Part shown: positions 46,370 to 60,500 of the stretch, in pieces
How positions within the stretch are numbered: position 1 is the stretch's first letter
Layout: every line of letters begins with the position of its first letter
NCBI RefSeq assembly: GCF_000237925.1
Contig: NC_031496.1
Coordinates: forward strand, 1,093,396 to 1,157,395
Direction of reading: 5' to 3'
Source: Schistosoma mansoni
Lineage: Eukaryota > Platyhelminthes > Trematoda > Strigeidida > Schistosomatidae
DNA: 64,000 nt
Program-made: the position numbers and the translations under genes
Notes under the pieces: generated by a model
What the model saw: the letters and a program-made list of their open reading frames with translations, nothing else
Told to the model about the DNA's origin: nothing
Databases searched by the model: none

Positions 46370-46800
46370 TGCCTATTTCCTATAGTATAGTTGTTAAATA
46401 ACTGACCTAATCGTATTCGTGTTCCTCTTATCATAACCTTTATTTTGTTTTTTGAACTATTATTATTGATTACTTTCCCCCTATCCACAGCCACATTGGC
46501 CGATCATTGTACAAATGTTATTTTTCTATTTTTTGGTATGATGTGGTCTGTTTGGTTAGTATATAAACCCAGTATGCTTGTGAATAATGATTCATATTGC
46601 CGAGGCTGTTATTCGTGTTCTGGACTTAACTGGCTGGATTAGGCAGAAAGCAGGGCCGATACGCACTCAAGACTGCTCGTACGACTTTATGTATTATTGT
46701 TCCGATTGATAATTCTCTCTTCTCTCATCGGCGGGCATCATCACGTCCATATATTAAATAGAGCACACGCAAGCAATCGATATATCAAACAGGCACCCAT
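46370..46800 (+). repeat. Repeat C, longer copy
   Basis: ACAGCCACATTGGCCGATCA, TATATAAACCCAGTATG and TGGATTAGGCAGAAAGCAGG match 6520-6850. This is the best-preserved copy and it has a TATAAA box, which would suit an LTR. Confidence 0.65.
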
Positions 46801-47104
46801 ACATTATAACAGTTAGAAACGTTGTTGATGTGTCTAAACAGTTCGAATAAACCATTTGGTTTTATAGTAGCAAAAGTGTCAACTACGTATCTTAACCAGA
46901 CTATGGGGGGAAGGGAGCAGGTTGAGATTGCGATTTCTAATATCCTGGACAATCTGTTTCACTGGGGTCCACCACAAGGTTTTACTTTAATAATAAACCG
47001 AATAAGGTTGTCTTAAAGCAGAATGGTACTTGAAATCATTTGAATTCCAGTGTGTTTGAGTGAATCTTGTTTGTTGTAGTGTAATTCTTTTACAGCATAT
47101 TTTT

Positions 47105-47265
47105 TATGCTTACTTATTTACTTACTGCTGTTCCTCTTGGAGGCCGACTTAGTAACTAATCGCGGAGCAGCTGAAGAGTAGGAGCATTTTTGCTTGCCAT
47201 CTCAGACGGTCGATGGAGATCAGACCATTCCACTACTTTGTTGCAACCTAGATTTGTGGTGTCTT
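47105..47265 (-). mobile_element. Possible LINE TAAG-tail remnant
   Basis: ACTTATTTACTTACTGCTGT and CCTCTTGGAGG resemble the reverse of the TAAG-tailed LINE end; the rest is not convincing. Confidence 0.35.
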
Positions 47266-47269
47266 AACT

Positions 47270-48200
47270 TGAATTTCACTTAACTGCATCGGGCAACCTG
47301 ATCTGTATGCTTATGCAAATGAATAGCAGAACCCTGACCTGTGTAGTTTATATACGTAGCTATATACGAAGAGTACGCGCGTTTTGCTGTACAGTGGAAA
47401 CTTTAGCTGAAAAAAGTCGTCCTCTCTATTTCGAACAAATTCAGAAACATAATTTATCCGGTCGAAGACATAATAAAAGAAAGATATGACAACAGCCTCC
47501 TATGAGAAAATGCTGATGCTTATTTGTGTGCAATGTGGTGCTGCGCTCTAGCTGTGGGCACAATAATATGCGTGTAATGTGTAAGAGACAGTCTGTTGTA
47601 ACAAGTACATTTCGAAGGGAGTGGTGAACAATAATCTTCCCAAGTGTGTGAACATATACCCATATATATGCTATGTGATGTATCAGATAAAATTTGAGTG
47701 CTACCGTTGTTTATGTAACGTATACTCGCTCACAGGATGGGTATACTTGAATACTGGGGGATATAAAGATGAAAGTTTGTATGCTACTTACTATGCATTT
47801 CGACTATACATATTCAGGAGATGCCACTGGTATTCAAAGTGGCCGGCTAGAAGTTTAAACCCAACGAGTTTGTTGTTGATAAACACTCTTCTGATAGCTT
47901 GTTATGTTTAGCAGCATCTGGTCGTATTTCCTTACTGTAAGAGAACATGAAGTATAATATATTAATAAGGAATCAAAGTACAATGAAATTTTCCGTTCCT
48001 CGTAAACTTCATCGTTCTTTTTATCGTCTTTTCCAGCCGTCCTGGAAAAGAAAAAAAGAAAATGTAAGTGCATGTCAAAATACACCCATACGCGCGTAAA
48101 AACACAAAGCGAGAGAAAAAAGGTAAATAAACTCATACACATGCAAAAGAGTAAAAGCGATTTTGAAAGAATATTTTTCTCGGGTTTTTCTCTAGGAAAA
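47270..48200. other. Unassigned intergenic stretch
   Basis: No motif recognised. It may include the integrase side of the neighbouring LTR element, but no domain can be read. Confidence 0.3.
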
Positions 48201-50070
48201 AAATAAATATACATATATTGGCAGAAAAGGATGCCTTGCGTATTAATAGTGTGTCCGAGGAAATGCAAGGAGTCAGTTCTGATTCGTCATTTCTCAATGT
48301 TTACAGTAATACTATGCTTTTGCAGTCGTTTGAACACAATGTCGAGATGCTGGCGATGGAATTTTCTGCCCGGACTTGCTATCAAGCAGTCATCAACATA
48401 CGCATGTACGGAGTTGAAACCTCGAGAAGCGTCAGCTATCAACATTTGGAAAGTCTTGGCAGTATTTCTTGGGCCGAAATGCGCTCGCAAAAATTCGTAG
48501 AGTCCGAAGGGAATGATGATATTGGTTTTTGGAACATCGTCAGTAGCCATAGGGATTCGGTTATAGGCTTTAACCAAGTCGATTTGCGAAAAAACAGCCG
48601 TACCTTTCGAAGTAGCTGTCAAATCGTGAACGTGAGGCAGCGGGTAACGATCAGGAATGGCTTTTTCATTCAAACGCCGATGATCGCTAGCTAGACGCCA
48701 ATTCTTGATGTACAAAGGAGATGCTCATTGGCTGTTTTTAGGTCGAATGATTCCTAAGTCTAGCATGTGGTTGAAATCATTTTTGGTCAACCTCAGCCAG
48801 TCGGCATGTTTTCGAGAATACAGGTCGTCCTGTAGTCGTGATATGATGTATATCATTGCTGGTTACACACGGCAATTTCGTTTGCGGTTGATATATCCCA
48901 GAGTAGTTATCGAGTAATGGTTGATACAATGGGTCTTTTTAGTGCCTAATTGTGACTGGAGATAATTTGCAATCAGAAAAGGGAGTTACGCAAACAGTTA
49001 AATTAGTGTTTTCTTCTACTAGCCTTCGTTCGCGTGTGTCGATGAGTAGATTATGGTGTTGTAGCAGGTCTATACCAATGATTGGCATAGAAACATCTAC
49101 AACAACGAAGATCCAGTGAATAGGTTTGCGTAGACCCAAGTTCAGGTAAACGTACCTCTTTCCATGTATGGTGATGGGCTTTCCATTTGTCACCTGTAAG
49201 CTTAAAACAGATTCGTCAAGCCTGTCGTTAGAATTCGTAGGAAGAACGCTAACTTCTGCGTCAGTATCAACGAGGTAGTGAACTTTCGTGGTCACATCTG
49301 TGACGTACGACAGACGGCTATGTTCTCCGGCTACGGTTGCCGTTAACGCATGCTAGCTGGGAAGTTTCCCGAATTGTTCTTCGTGTCGGTCGGTTTTGAG
49401 TTCGGATAATTGTAAAGTTTTCCGGAATAACTGGAAGACTTTCCATACTGGTCATGATACCATCACCAGTCGGGGTTATCCGTCTCTCGTGGTCTAGAGA
49501 CTGATGACCTACGCGATCGCAGGGTATTTTAGACCGTTTACGGTCATTACGAAATTTAGGGTGATGCGTAAGTGTATGACATATTTCTGTATTGTCATTT
49601 TGAGTCGTTTGAGGTTTTTTTTTGACATAAAAAACCTTCATATCAGGAGATTTCATGATTTCTAGGATGCAGTCATCAAATGCAGTCAGCTTGTCTTCGG
49701 CGTTGTATTGAGTCTAGGCCACCACAGCTTTCACCTGTTGAAGGAGTTGGGATAAGAAAAGTTGTTTGAATTAACCATCACTGTAAGTTCTTTGGTCGAT
49801 TACCTCTTTCATTCTTAGCAACATATTGCAGGTCGATATTATTAATGAGTTGATCTAACCTTTGTCGATCTTCACTTTTAAGGATAGATTGTTTAAGTGT
49901 TTCGTAGGGTTCCGAAAAATCACTAACAAACATGCTAGGTGTTACGTATCTGTTAAATTCGCGCGGCAGTACCACGACTATTGCGAGGAATTTTCCACAC
50001 GTATCGTTTATGGCGTGCTCGTAGAAGTCGGCTTCTGAGTAGCAGAACCAGGCTTCGATGTTATCTGGCT
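48200..50070 (-). mobile_element. Gypsy element fossil (gag, protease, RT), Boudicca/CsRn1-like
   Basis: Reverse strand order: gag (about 49.3-50.0 kb; EPYETLKQSILKSEDRQRLD), protease (48.94-49.30 kb; HYLVDTDAEVSVLPTN and IIGIDLLQHHNLLID), and reverse transcriptase (48.29-48.72 kb; DHRRLNEKAIPDRYPLPHVH and AYVDDCLIAS). RNase H, integrase and LTRs are not identified. Broken, with several interruptions; old. Confidence 0.8.
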
Positions 50071-50074
50071 TTAT

Positions 50075-50450
50075 TTAAATTCAGAATGATATTGGTTGAA
50101 ACGAAGGTGAAGACATAGTCTTCAATTTAAGTACTTTGGGTATCTATTCCGTCATAGTGAACTATCAAGTACAAGAATGAACGGGGAAAATAATATCACA
50201 ACGTCTAAAATCTAAAATAAAGCAGTGATTTATGCAATTCCAAAAAAGAAAAGACTCACAATTTGTAAGTTAGTGTACCAGATCAAGTCGGACACATCGA
50301 TGAAGATGCTACTGGTATTCAGAGTTTTATGACTTCTGACCCAGTAGCACCGTCTATCATGAGCCGTACCTACTACGTAAAATCAAATTACGGAAGCGAT
50401 GAGCTTGGACAGGCTATCAAAATATCGTGAATCGACAGATCTAATCTGCC
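50075..50450. other. Unassigned intergenic stretch
   Basis: Nothing recognised. Confidence 0.3.
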
Positions 50451-50456
50451 TAGTGA

Positions 50457-50745
50457 TTGAGGGGGATGTTAAGCACGGCGTTTCCACTCGTTATCTGGTG
50501 CGGATGCAAGACCGGGCACCTACAGCTAAGTGAGTCCAGTAAAACTAACGTGGTCATCATCAAATGTCGAACACTTACTGAGCTATTTATTTTTGGGGAT
50601 TTATTTACCCATACACAGGGTATATTTAGACCTCGAAAAACCCTCTACAATCCTCTTGATGAGATGTTCACACCCAAAGATCTGCCGATTCACAGTTTTC
50701 CACAAAATCACATCCACATGTTGTTTTTGTGAACCTTAAAACCAC
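50457..50745 (+). mobile_element. LTR-element leader fragment
   Basis: CACGGCGTTTCCACTCGTTA, ACCTACAGCTAAGTGAGTCC and ACGTGGTCATCATCAAATG correspond to the reverse of 40940-41060. No gag follows. Confidence 0.5.
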
Positions 50746-51092
50746 AGTGCTTTTCATAATATATTTCCTAATTTTCGTACAGTTAACATCTTTTCTGAAA
50801 GAATGATTGATATAAGCTTCCTTAAACAATGAATCTTTAGGCTGGAAGTCGTAATATCCTAACTATAACTTAAAACAACTATTCGGAATTACATTATGAG
50901 ATCCATTGGACATTTTCGAATTGCGCATTCTGTAACGTGCAGAGCGGTGTCTTCAAGGTCTACGTAAACGTTCTCAGTTCTACCCATTCGGCTACGATTC
51001 CCGCCCTTACACTGATGGATCACCTTTGAAACGTTTGAAGCGAATACTTCATATTTCTTCATCTTATTATCTCATCGAAATTTGTCACAAAT

Positions 51093-51238
51093 ATGTACTC
51101 TGCTCCTGACAATCGCCTTAGTTGTTCGAGCATATGTGATGACCAGTCAGTTTGCCGAGACTATTTGCGAAACGTCTGTAAACGTGGCAAAAAATGCAAG
51201 TTCAAACACCCATCTTTGGAAGAATGTGAAAGGTTACG
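51093..51238 (+). CDS. ZC3H10: ZC3H10-like exon 1 with first CCCH finger
   Basis: The ATG at 51093 has an in-frame TGA at 51036 upstream, supporting it as the start. It encodes MYSAPDNRLSCSSICDDQSV, then CRDYLRNVCKRGKKCKFKH with C-x8-C-x5-C-x3-H spacing. The donor is CG|GTGAGT, phase 2. Confidence 0.85.
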
Positions 51239-54200
51239 GTGAGTCTAGCATAAGCTGCCAACAAATGTTCCTTTTGATGGCCCAGTCAGTAACAACAGCT
51301 GTTGTTACCTAGATTCCTGTTCATATTACTAAGTAATTATCATAACAGCAACTGAGAACTGTATTTTGCTTCAAATTTTACTTGTTAAGTAATAGGCAGT
51401 TTAAAACTTCACTGTAGAATATTTTGCGGTTTGTTATTCACCTTACCATAATACAAACATCGACAAAAAATGTTCAGATAGTGTTTATGAACACTTTTTA
51501 ATGTATTTCCATGGATTGCTCGGCGAGATGGATTTGAGACCCGAACCGCGATGTTCAAGTGGCTGTTAAATCAGTTCATTTTTGGTGAGACTATAGTTTA
51601 TGGACGACCTTTGAGCGACGCCAGAGTTACCGTGACTGTCCACATAACTAGGAGGGTTGCAAACCTGTTTGAGGAGTTCGTATTATGATTTACAGTTGAC
51701 GGTTGAGGTTAGAAATTATACTTACTGTTTTCATCATCGACTGACATCAGCTATAAAGTCGAAACTGTTTAACCAAGTGGACGAGTGAATTTTGCTCCAA
51801 AATCTAAAACCTATTATCTTATACCTGGTTAATTCGTCTATAAATTATAGTCTCGCTCATTGTTGACAAGCCTCTAGCGTTTTTGAGAATGTTTGTAGGT
51901 GCTTTAGGTCTAGTCATTCTGATATTTTTTTACTTATGACACCAGTTTAGTCCTCTCATCAATTATCGAGAACTTGGTCCTTTACTAGGACGTTTTCCAT
52001 CTTTGTTATATTGTACACTAATGTATTGGGTTATAAATCTTTGTTCCTGTCAAGTTATTTACAACACAGTTAACAAAACTGAATAATCTGAGCATTACTT
52101 GTGTTAATGTTATCTAGACGTATGATCTCTCAACATACATCTTAACCACCTGCTTAATTTGTCAAGTATTCTGGGTTTTACTTATATTCAAAGAACCTGT
52201 ATCAGTTTATTTCCTACAAAAATCCCCAAATCTTTATAACACTGAGTAAATATGACATCAGAGGGATTTTTTCTCCAAGTCAAATAATGACAGTGAGATT
52301 TAATGCTTTTACTAAACCAATTGTTGAAATCCTTCGATTTCATTTATTTGTCCCTCAATAGTCTTAATAGCTGAATCAAGTTTCCTGAAACGTATACGTG
52401 CTAAAAATGATTAACGATAAATCCGGTTGTAAAACATCCATTGGGACGAGCATCTGACTAGTTATATTTTTTGATGCTATCAATTTTGTCGCCTTGAGAT
52501 GTTTTTTCTTACTGAAATTATAATTGTATTCGTACGCTACTGCTACCATCTTTATTCATTCACCGTTGTTTGTGCTAATAGTTACGGTGAATTCCTACCA
52601 AAGGATACTCTGAGAAATGTTTGTCTGGAGTACCTCTAACACTTAGCTTTATTGTAGATATGCTTCAATCCTTGATACTTTTCCAGTGCCATCAACCTAT
52701 TAAAAAATTCATAAATGTCGAGGCGGTTTGATAATTAAGCACAAGTTTTGGTACGTAGCTGCGGCTTCAACTTTAGTGTGATTGTCAATACTCTGGCTTC
52801 CGAAATTAAAATAGTTTAAGTGGGGTTTTCATATGATCTCTTATGGCTTAGTCATGTACTGTCATCATTAATTCACCATTACATCCCTCCAAAAACCAGC
52901 TTTACTAGATGGCAGCACTCATTAAGCGCTGAGAAACTACGTATAGTATACTTATTTGTCTAGCAGTCCCAGTTTCCACACGACAAAACGAGTATTACTT
53001 ATTCTATTGGGTAAACAAACCAAATCCGCTCATAAAGTTGTAAGTCTTTGTAAGCCAAAATTATCAGGACATACCACATTCCTTTCCAAACTGCAATGTA
53101 ACCTCGGTTTTTCATAGCCAAAAAATGATCTTTTTGTCCTCTTCTAAATTGCAGCTAATTCACTCTATGCATCTTGTCTGTTTTCATGTCGTTCTCTAGT
53201 AGTTTAGACTATGAAATCGAATGAGACTATGAAATATCCTACTTTGCTCCTATAGCTATTGGAATGTGTTTGTAGACCATTGGTCTAGTTTGAGTTTTCC
53301 GATATCAGTGATCTGGTAACGATTATCCAACAAATCAGTGCTTGAACAAGCATTTCGAAATCCTGATATTGTTATGAGCGGACTTCTAATACTTTAAAAG
53401 ATCTTTGGACTAATAGAACTACCTCTTAATGTCATATTCACCATTCCATCTGTTTATGGTTAGTGGATCTTATCTTAATGCCATTTTCCAAAAAACATTT
53501 GTTTTTATGATTCGTAATTCGGGTGCTAAAATGAGGCTGTCTGCAAGATGTAGATGTATATTTCACAAATTTGTGTCCGTGCCTTCACGTGGTTATGTTT
53601 ACGGAAATTAAGTGGTAAATGCGGACATTCGGAGCTTAAACTGAACTAATGGGTATGATTAGATCATTCCGATGATGAGAAACCCTTATTTACAAAAATC
53701 TATAAATATGATCTAGCACTGTTAAGCTTTTTTTCAATATTTCTTCAAATTTTGTTTTGATACTGAGAAAGATGATGTTTTAGTTATTGATCTACGGTAT
53801 TTCTTGTTGCAGTCGATTTGACAAAACTTTCTGCCACGACTTCCAAAATTCAACATGTCGCCGACCAAACTGCAAATTTTTACACTACACAAAAGAGGAA
53901 GAGGAAATGTTTCGACGCACTGGTTATTTACCCAACGATGTACAATGGTCATATCGTCCTGCTTCAGGCACATTTGATGAGAAAACTCCAATTTGCAAGG
54001 TAATAAGTCACAAATAAATAATGTTCCTATCATTTGACTACTAGATTTGCAAACTCACTTATTTTAGCACCTAGATCATTTAATGTCTTCATTTTATCCT
54101 ATCTTTTTTCGTAGTTCATTTATTTATTTGAACACAAATATTGGTACAAGGGGGGGACACCAGATATATATGCATCACACAAAACAATGAGAATGGAAAG

Positions 54201-57200
54201 AGGAAAAGAAGGTAAGGTGCATATAAGAAAAAAGGAACAATAACAACCACAGATTAGTGCATGTTAGTGTAATAATAAGAATAATATTTGGGGAAACAGA
54301 AATGTTCAACCAGAAAAACTCAGTTAAGGAAGTTATAGCCACTCTTTATGAAGAAAGTTACAGAAGGTTACAGCAGGATCGCCTCTGACTTTTATTCTGA
54401 GCCATATCTAATAACGTCTCTAACTACTGTGTTGCACCATCTCTCGGACCCCAGCCAAGGAGTCGTGAAGGACCAACAGAAGCCAGCCCTTTGCAGCTTC
54501 CTTTGATACCGACACCATGTCACGCACCGACCACCTCTCTGCTTTTTCCAATCAGTTCTATTGTCGGCAAATAATACACCACGTGGAATTCTCTGGGACG
54601 ACATTCGTAGAACATGTCCAAGCCACCGAAGTCGATGTTTCAAGATGGTGACATCAATTGGATTATTGGCTCTGCGCACGATGCCGAAGCTCTGCATTAA
54701 TAGCATGGTGCATTCACTGGATGTCAGCAATCCTTCGGAGACAACGATGATCGAACACAGAGAGTCGTCTCACACCCTCAATTCGGAGGTCAGGTTTCAC
54801 AAGCATAGAGCAAAACTGCTCTCACCGACGCGTTGCAGATCCGACCTTTTACAGCCAGACTAACATCACGAAGGCCCCAAAGATGGCCCAGATTGGCATA
54901 TGCCGCTCTAGATTTCACTGTACGTGAATTGATCTCATCACTCACGCCACCACCAGCACCTATGCAGCTACCTAGATACACGTACTTCTCGACTACTTCA
55001 ATCTGCTCACCATCCAGGGTGAGTACAGGATTAGAGTCCCGCCAGTCTTGTAGAAGTACTTTGCACTTGGAAGGCGTAAAACACATACCATACCTACCGA
55101 TATTGATTAAGTGCGGATCGGGTGGCTTGGACATTATTGCACAGTAACACAATATCATCCGCATACTCGAGGTCGAGAAGTCGTTCTCCAGGCAACATAT
55201 CCACACCGCCATTACTTACATCCATCAGAGCTGTTTCCAGGATGTCGTCGATGACAAAGTTGAAGAGGAATGGTGAGATTGGGCAACCCTGCCTAACCCC
55301 ACTGCTCGAATGGAACAATGGAGAAAGGTGGTTGTATGCCCTCACTCTGCCTGAGGTGTTCGTATACAGGGCCTTTAAGATGTTAATGAACTTCTCAGAC
55401 ACACCCTTCTTCAATAGACAATCCCAGAGAACAGTCCTGTCCAACGAATCGAAGGCAGCCCTGATATCAAGAAACATTATGATTGTTGGCCTGTGATAAC
55501 TATGACGGTGTTCTAACATTTGGCGGAGGGTGAAGATGTGATCAATGCATCCTCGACCAGAACGAAAACCAGCCTGCTCCTTGCGAGTCAATCTTTCTCG
55601 GGTTTTGAACAACCAACGAAGTATGACAGAAGCTAATAGTTTGGACGCAATCGGGAGTAGACTTATCCCCCGATAGTTGTTACAGAGACGACGTGAACCC
55701 TTTTTAAAGATAGGGACAACTATTGACTCATTCCATGATGTTGGAACACTTTCTAGCTCCTAGACCTTTGTAAACAACTCAGTCAATTCCTTAGCCAGAA
55801 AGTCACCACCATCTTTAAAAAGGGCCGGAGGCAAGTCATCTGGGCCCGGTGATTTGTAACGTTTCAAGAGTTGGAGTTCCTTGTGGACTTCCGCCTCATT
55901 TGGTGGATCAGTCGTCACCGCCATGGGGGGCAGGACAAACTGGTTGATGTTGCCGGAGCAGCAGGCCAGTTGAACTGCCCTGTAAAGAATTCTGCCCATC
56001 GTCCAAGACGTCGAGAGATGTTAGTGTTTGGCATCCCATCATCCTCGTAGATTGTTTCACTCACACCAGACTTCTTGCTGCCAGTGGCTCGGATGAGTTG
56101 GAAGAGCTTCCGGCAGTTACCAGATGCAGCTGCTGCTTCCATCTCATTAGCACGCTCCGACCACCAGGCTTCTCGGTCCTTACGCAAGCTTTGCCCAATT
56201 TCATTACGTAACAGCCTTCGTTTGTGGTCAAACTCACGGTCACCCGGAGTAGACCGACGGGCTTCCATCAGTTGTAAGGAGCCAGAAGAAACCCAGTGCT
56301 TGTAAGCGGGACGTTTCTTGAAGCCGCAAGCGGCTTTACTCTACATTTTCATGGCGTCGTGAAGATGCAACCAATGCTCATCTATACTTTTCGGTGGGAT
56401 GGTAGCTAGCCTAGAAGCTAGCTCCGCTCGATACTTACTTGCAACAGAAGTTGCAGCCAGTTTACTAACATCGATCCGTTGGTGGTGGTCAATCCTTCGG
56501 CTACTGAGAAGTAAGGTGAGATTGGCGCAGACCAGGGCATGATCAGACTCCAGATAAGTACTCCAAAAGGAGCGGCAGTCTTGTACACAACCACGCCAGC
56601 GGTAGCTGATCGCGATGTGATCAATCTGAGTCCAGGCTTGGGATGCAGAGGGAGGACGCCAGGTGGCACACCGGCGATGACTGTGCCGGAAGTTAGTGCT
56701 GGCCAGAAACAGGTTGTGGTCTGTGCACAGTTGCAGCAAACGGTCCCCGTTATCTGTCCTGCGACCAACAAGTCCCCATCGGCCACCTAAACGACTCTCT
56801 TCTGTGCCTAGACGCCCGACCTGTGCATTCAAGTCTCCGGCTAGTACTACAATATCTGTCGAACGCGCTTTCTGGAGAAGAACTGTTAACTGATGGTAAA
56901 ACTCATCCTTGATTGCATCCGGGCTGCAATCTGTCGGGGCATAGGCGGAGATGACGAAAAGACACCGATTCTCACGCCGATTTCTTCTCACTTTGATGGA
57001 ACTTTCTAATCTAACAGCACATAACCGACTGTTAATGGGGATCCAATCGATTAGTGCTGCCTCAGCCCTAGCGCTTAGTACAACACCAACGCCTGCAAGA
57101 CCAGACGAAGATGCCACAGAGTCCCCGGATAAGCGCACGTGAAACAAGCTTTTCGAGGCGACAGATGGAGAGCGAATTTGTAGTACTTCACTAGAGTCTT

Positions 57201-57505
57201 GAATACGGGTCTCGGATAGACAGCAAACATCAACATTAAGACTTTCTAAAGACATAGCCAGCCCTGTCTGTTGTCTGATCTGCATTAGTGTGCGAACGTT
57301 GAAGGAAGCCAGCTTGAACGGCGTACGTGGTTTCAGAAAGACTGCTTCAGTATTCATAATCGGTGGAAGCGTTCACTTTCAACCAGACAGTGACTGGAGA
57401 TCGTTTAGATAGGACAGATTTTCCACCAAGAGCGAGCTGCTGCATAAGTTGAAAAGTAAGGTTACACAAATTGGGGATAAAAGGGGGTGAAAAAGCGACG
57501 TAGTA

Positions 57506-57542
<37 letters not shown>

Positions 57543-60500
57543 GTGTAAATTGTCTTGCTTCTAATATGAGCGAGAATAGTATCGTCAATAAAATTCATCA
57601 TTTCATTTATTTGTGTGTGGGCTGTGATACTGCCCGGGTGCCCAAACCGAAGCAGGTGGTTTTCTTAGGGGGCCACACCCCGAGCCTTTGACCTAAAGGT
57701 CTGATCCACAAGGCAGTGGAGCATCGTGAGGAGATGCAGTCCCATGGTAGCCGGTGATCAATGATTGATTCGTACGCCATTTGTTCCCTCAGGATACTGG
57801 AGCCAGCCCATGTGCACCATTGGTTTGGAATCAGGGTTTTCCAACTCCCCTAGGTGGACCCTCCGTGTCCACCAACCCCAGTTAAAGCGCCGGACATTCG
57901 CTCTTCGTCCTCTCACTTTCGTGAACAACACCCCCGCCACGAGAAGGCAGTGAGTAGGACTTGTGTGACAGAGGCTATATATTCGCTGGCCATGTGAGAG
58001 CATTTCGAGAGGGAGAGTGGACTCTCCCCACTCTCGGCCGTACCAGGGCATTTGGGGGCATACTTGGTTTATACACCAGCCAAACAGACAGAGCGCATCA
58101 CACCATAAAATAGAAGATAATATTTGTACAAGATGAAGCCAAATGTGACTGTGAATGTGGGAGACAATCCATAGATCAAAAGGAAGCTTATAATAAGATG
58201 AATATAGATATACATAATCTAATTACTCCAATAGTTAAACAATAAGAATATATATAGAATAATAGTCCATTGATAGGTCCCGGAAGTTACCTGTACTCAT
58301 GTCTTCGCTAGGATACAACAGAAAATGTTAAAATTCATGTAGAACTTTCATCGGAATCTTCTAGTAGCTTGAAAACATACCAATCAGTGTGGTTTAATTT
58401 TATTGTAACTAAAAGAATATAATAGTCGGTACTCTATCTTGCTAACAATCATCTTCTTTAAGATTGTGTACTTGAGAATTCTATTCTACTAAATACTATC
58501 GTTTATCACTTCATGGATGTTCATCAGTTTTGTTATCTTCTCTTATGGTTAGCAAAAATAGTTTAAACCCTTGATACCTGTGTTTCCTAGTCCATTCTAC
58601 CTTTTTTAAATGGTTGCAATGGTCAATTTAAATATTCATATCTCTGTTGAACTATCTCTGATTGACTTGTAGTTAAAGTCGGACGTTATAAAATACAACT
58701 TCACTTATTTTGGAAGTCTGATCAGCCCTAATGGGTTGGTGTCTGACGACGAAATCTCAGCACGGATTCAAAAAGGTCGTTTAGCTTTTGTCAACCTACG
58801 TCACCTATTGCGAAGACGAGATATCCGTCTGTTAATTAAGGGACGAGTATACTGCGCAGCAGTTCGCTCTGTTCTACTTTACGACTGTGAAACATGACCA
58901 TTAAGAGTAGAAGATACTCGTAAGTTGCTAGTATTTGACCACAGATGTTTTAGAAATCTTGCTCGCATCTGCTGGGATCGCCGGGTAAGTAATAGTGAGG
59001 TTAGACACAAGGTATTAGGGAATGATGGTAAATCAGTTGATGAGGTGATGAATCTTCATCGACTGAGATGGTTGGGCTACGTGTTACGTATGCCTGAACA
59101 CCGATTACCACGACGCGCAATGCTGACCAGTATAGGAGATGGTTGGAAGAGAGTTAGGGGGGGGGGCGGCCAAACCGAAACATGGCATCAGAGCTTGAAG
59201 TCATTAACTTCTAGTCTGAGCCATGTTAGTAGATACAGACTACTTTGTTGGGGTCCACGTGACTATCGTAACCAATGGTTGGAGACTGTGTGTGACATGG
59301 CTCAGAATCCATCACAATGGTGTAGGTGTATACACTCTTTATCTTCCCTTAAACGTTGAGATTAAAATTGCTTCATATCTGTCTTTCTTCCTGTACTATA
59401 TCCTTGTATACAACCTTTCTCTTATATATTACCACCACTAAATTAACTACTTCTATGAATCCGGTGTTGTGCTAACGAGGTGGGGCAACTTGGACGGATG
59501 CATAAATGTGTCTGGTCCCACGTTGTAGCTGACTGACTGACTATAATACATATACTGTGTTAAGCGTGATGTTCATATCAGTCACTCCTTGTGCTGTATG
59601 ATAAAATGTTCGCCCTTTCTAATGATCCATATTCTGTCTTTATTAACTAAAAACATATATAGTTTATCATTAGTTTACTTGACTCAATCCAAGCATGAAT
59701 TTCGCAATCGGAGACAACCTAACTGTTTTAAGGCCACGGAACATATGTCAAGCATTTTGTTAATTATCTAACATCTAGTAACTGATTATAATGAGAGAAA
59801 AGAACTCGTCATCAGGCACTTACAAAACTTTGGATTGTTAAGAAGAACATTCCTCTGTGACTGGTGCCAAAACGGTTCCTGCTCTGGTTTGGGCATCCCG
59901 GCAGTATCACAGCCCACACACAAATCAAGTGACTTGCGTGGGGAATATGTATTCGGTGCCCCTTTATACCAATATTTATGTGTTCAAATAAATAAAATAA
60001 GATATTTCGTTCTATTGTTTATTACGATTAAAATTTTTCTGTGCGAACAGCGTTGAGTTCGAGACAAAGTAACCTAAAGCTAACTTAGAATGTTCTCTGA
60101 AGATTGAAAAACTATTTTATTTGTAACTTCTTATTTTGCTTTATAAATCATACACCGAAACTAGCTGTTTCGTCATTGGACAAACTTGATCAGAAATTTC
60201 CTAACTTTATTTCAGTAGTCTCTCAAGTTTTGCCGTATTATTGAACTTTACCACATTTTATACTTAAAATGTGTAGAATACATTCATTTGACCTCACTTT
60301 GTCAATATGAAGAATGGGCACAATTTACCCTTTGTGCATCTGGCGATCCCATTTTTTCTTCCCATGGCCTCGCTGGTGTGGGCATAACATTTAGTTCTAA
60401 AATAGAACCATCTCAGTTAGAGCGAATCCCAACAAACAGTCGCATGTGCATTGTCCAACCAAGCGAGACAGTAAGAACTCGAAAGAATGGAGACATATGG

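Larger units (their letters stand above)
54340..57595 (-). mobile_element. RTE-clade LINE, nearly full length, broken
   Basis: Minus-strand element with an apurinic-type endonuclease (57357-56440; FKLASFNVRTLMQIRQQTGL, CCLSETRIQD, LAGDLNAQVG, QIDHIAISYRW, ESDHALV), a linker (56268-55915), reverse transcriptase (55999-55094; LLKRYKSPGPDDLPPALFK, EQAGFRSGRGCIDHIFTLRQ, SGVRQGCPISPFLFN, LEYADDIVLLC) and a C-terminal tail (54730-54392; [20 protein letters not shown]). Endonuclease plus RT without a separate first ORF is the RTE plan. Stops fall at 56341 and 55760, and frames change near 55.92, 55.13 and 54.76 kb. Dead, but still readable over its whole length. Confidence 0.88.
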
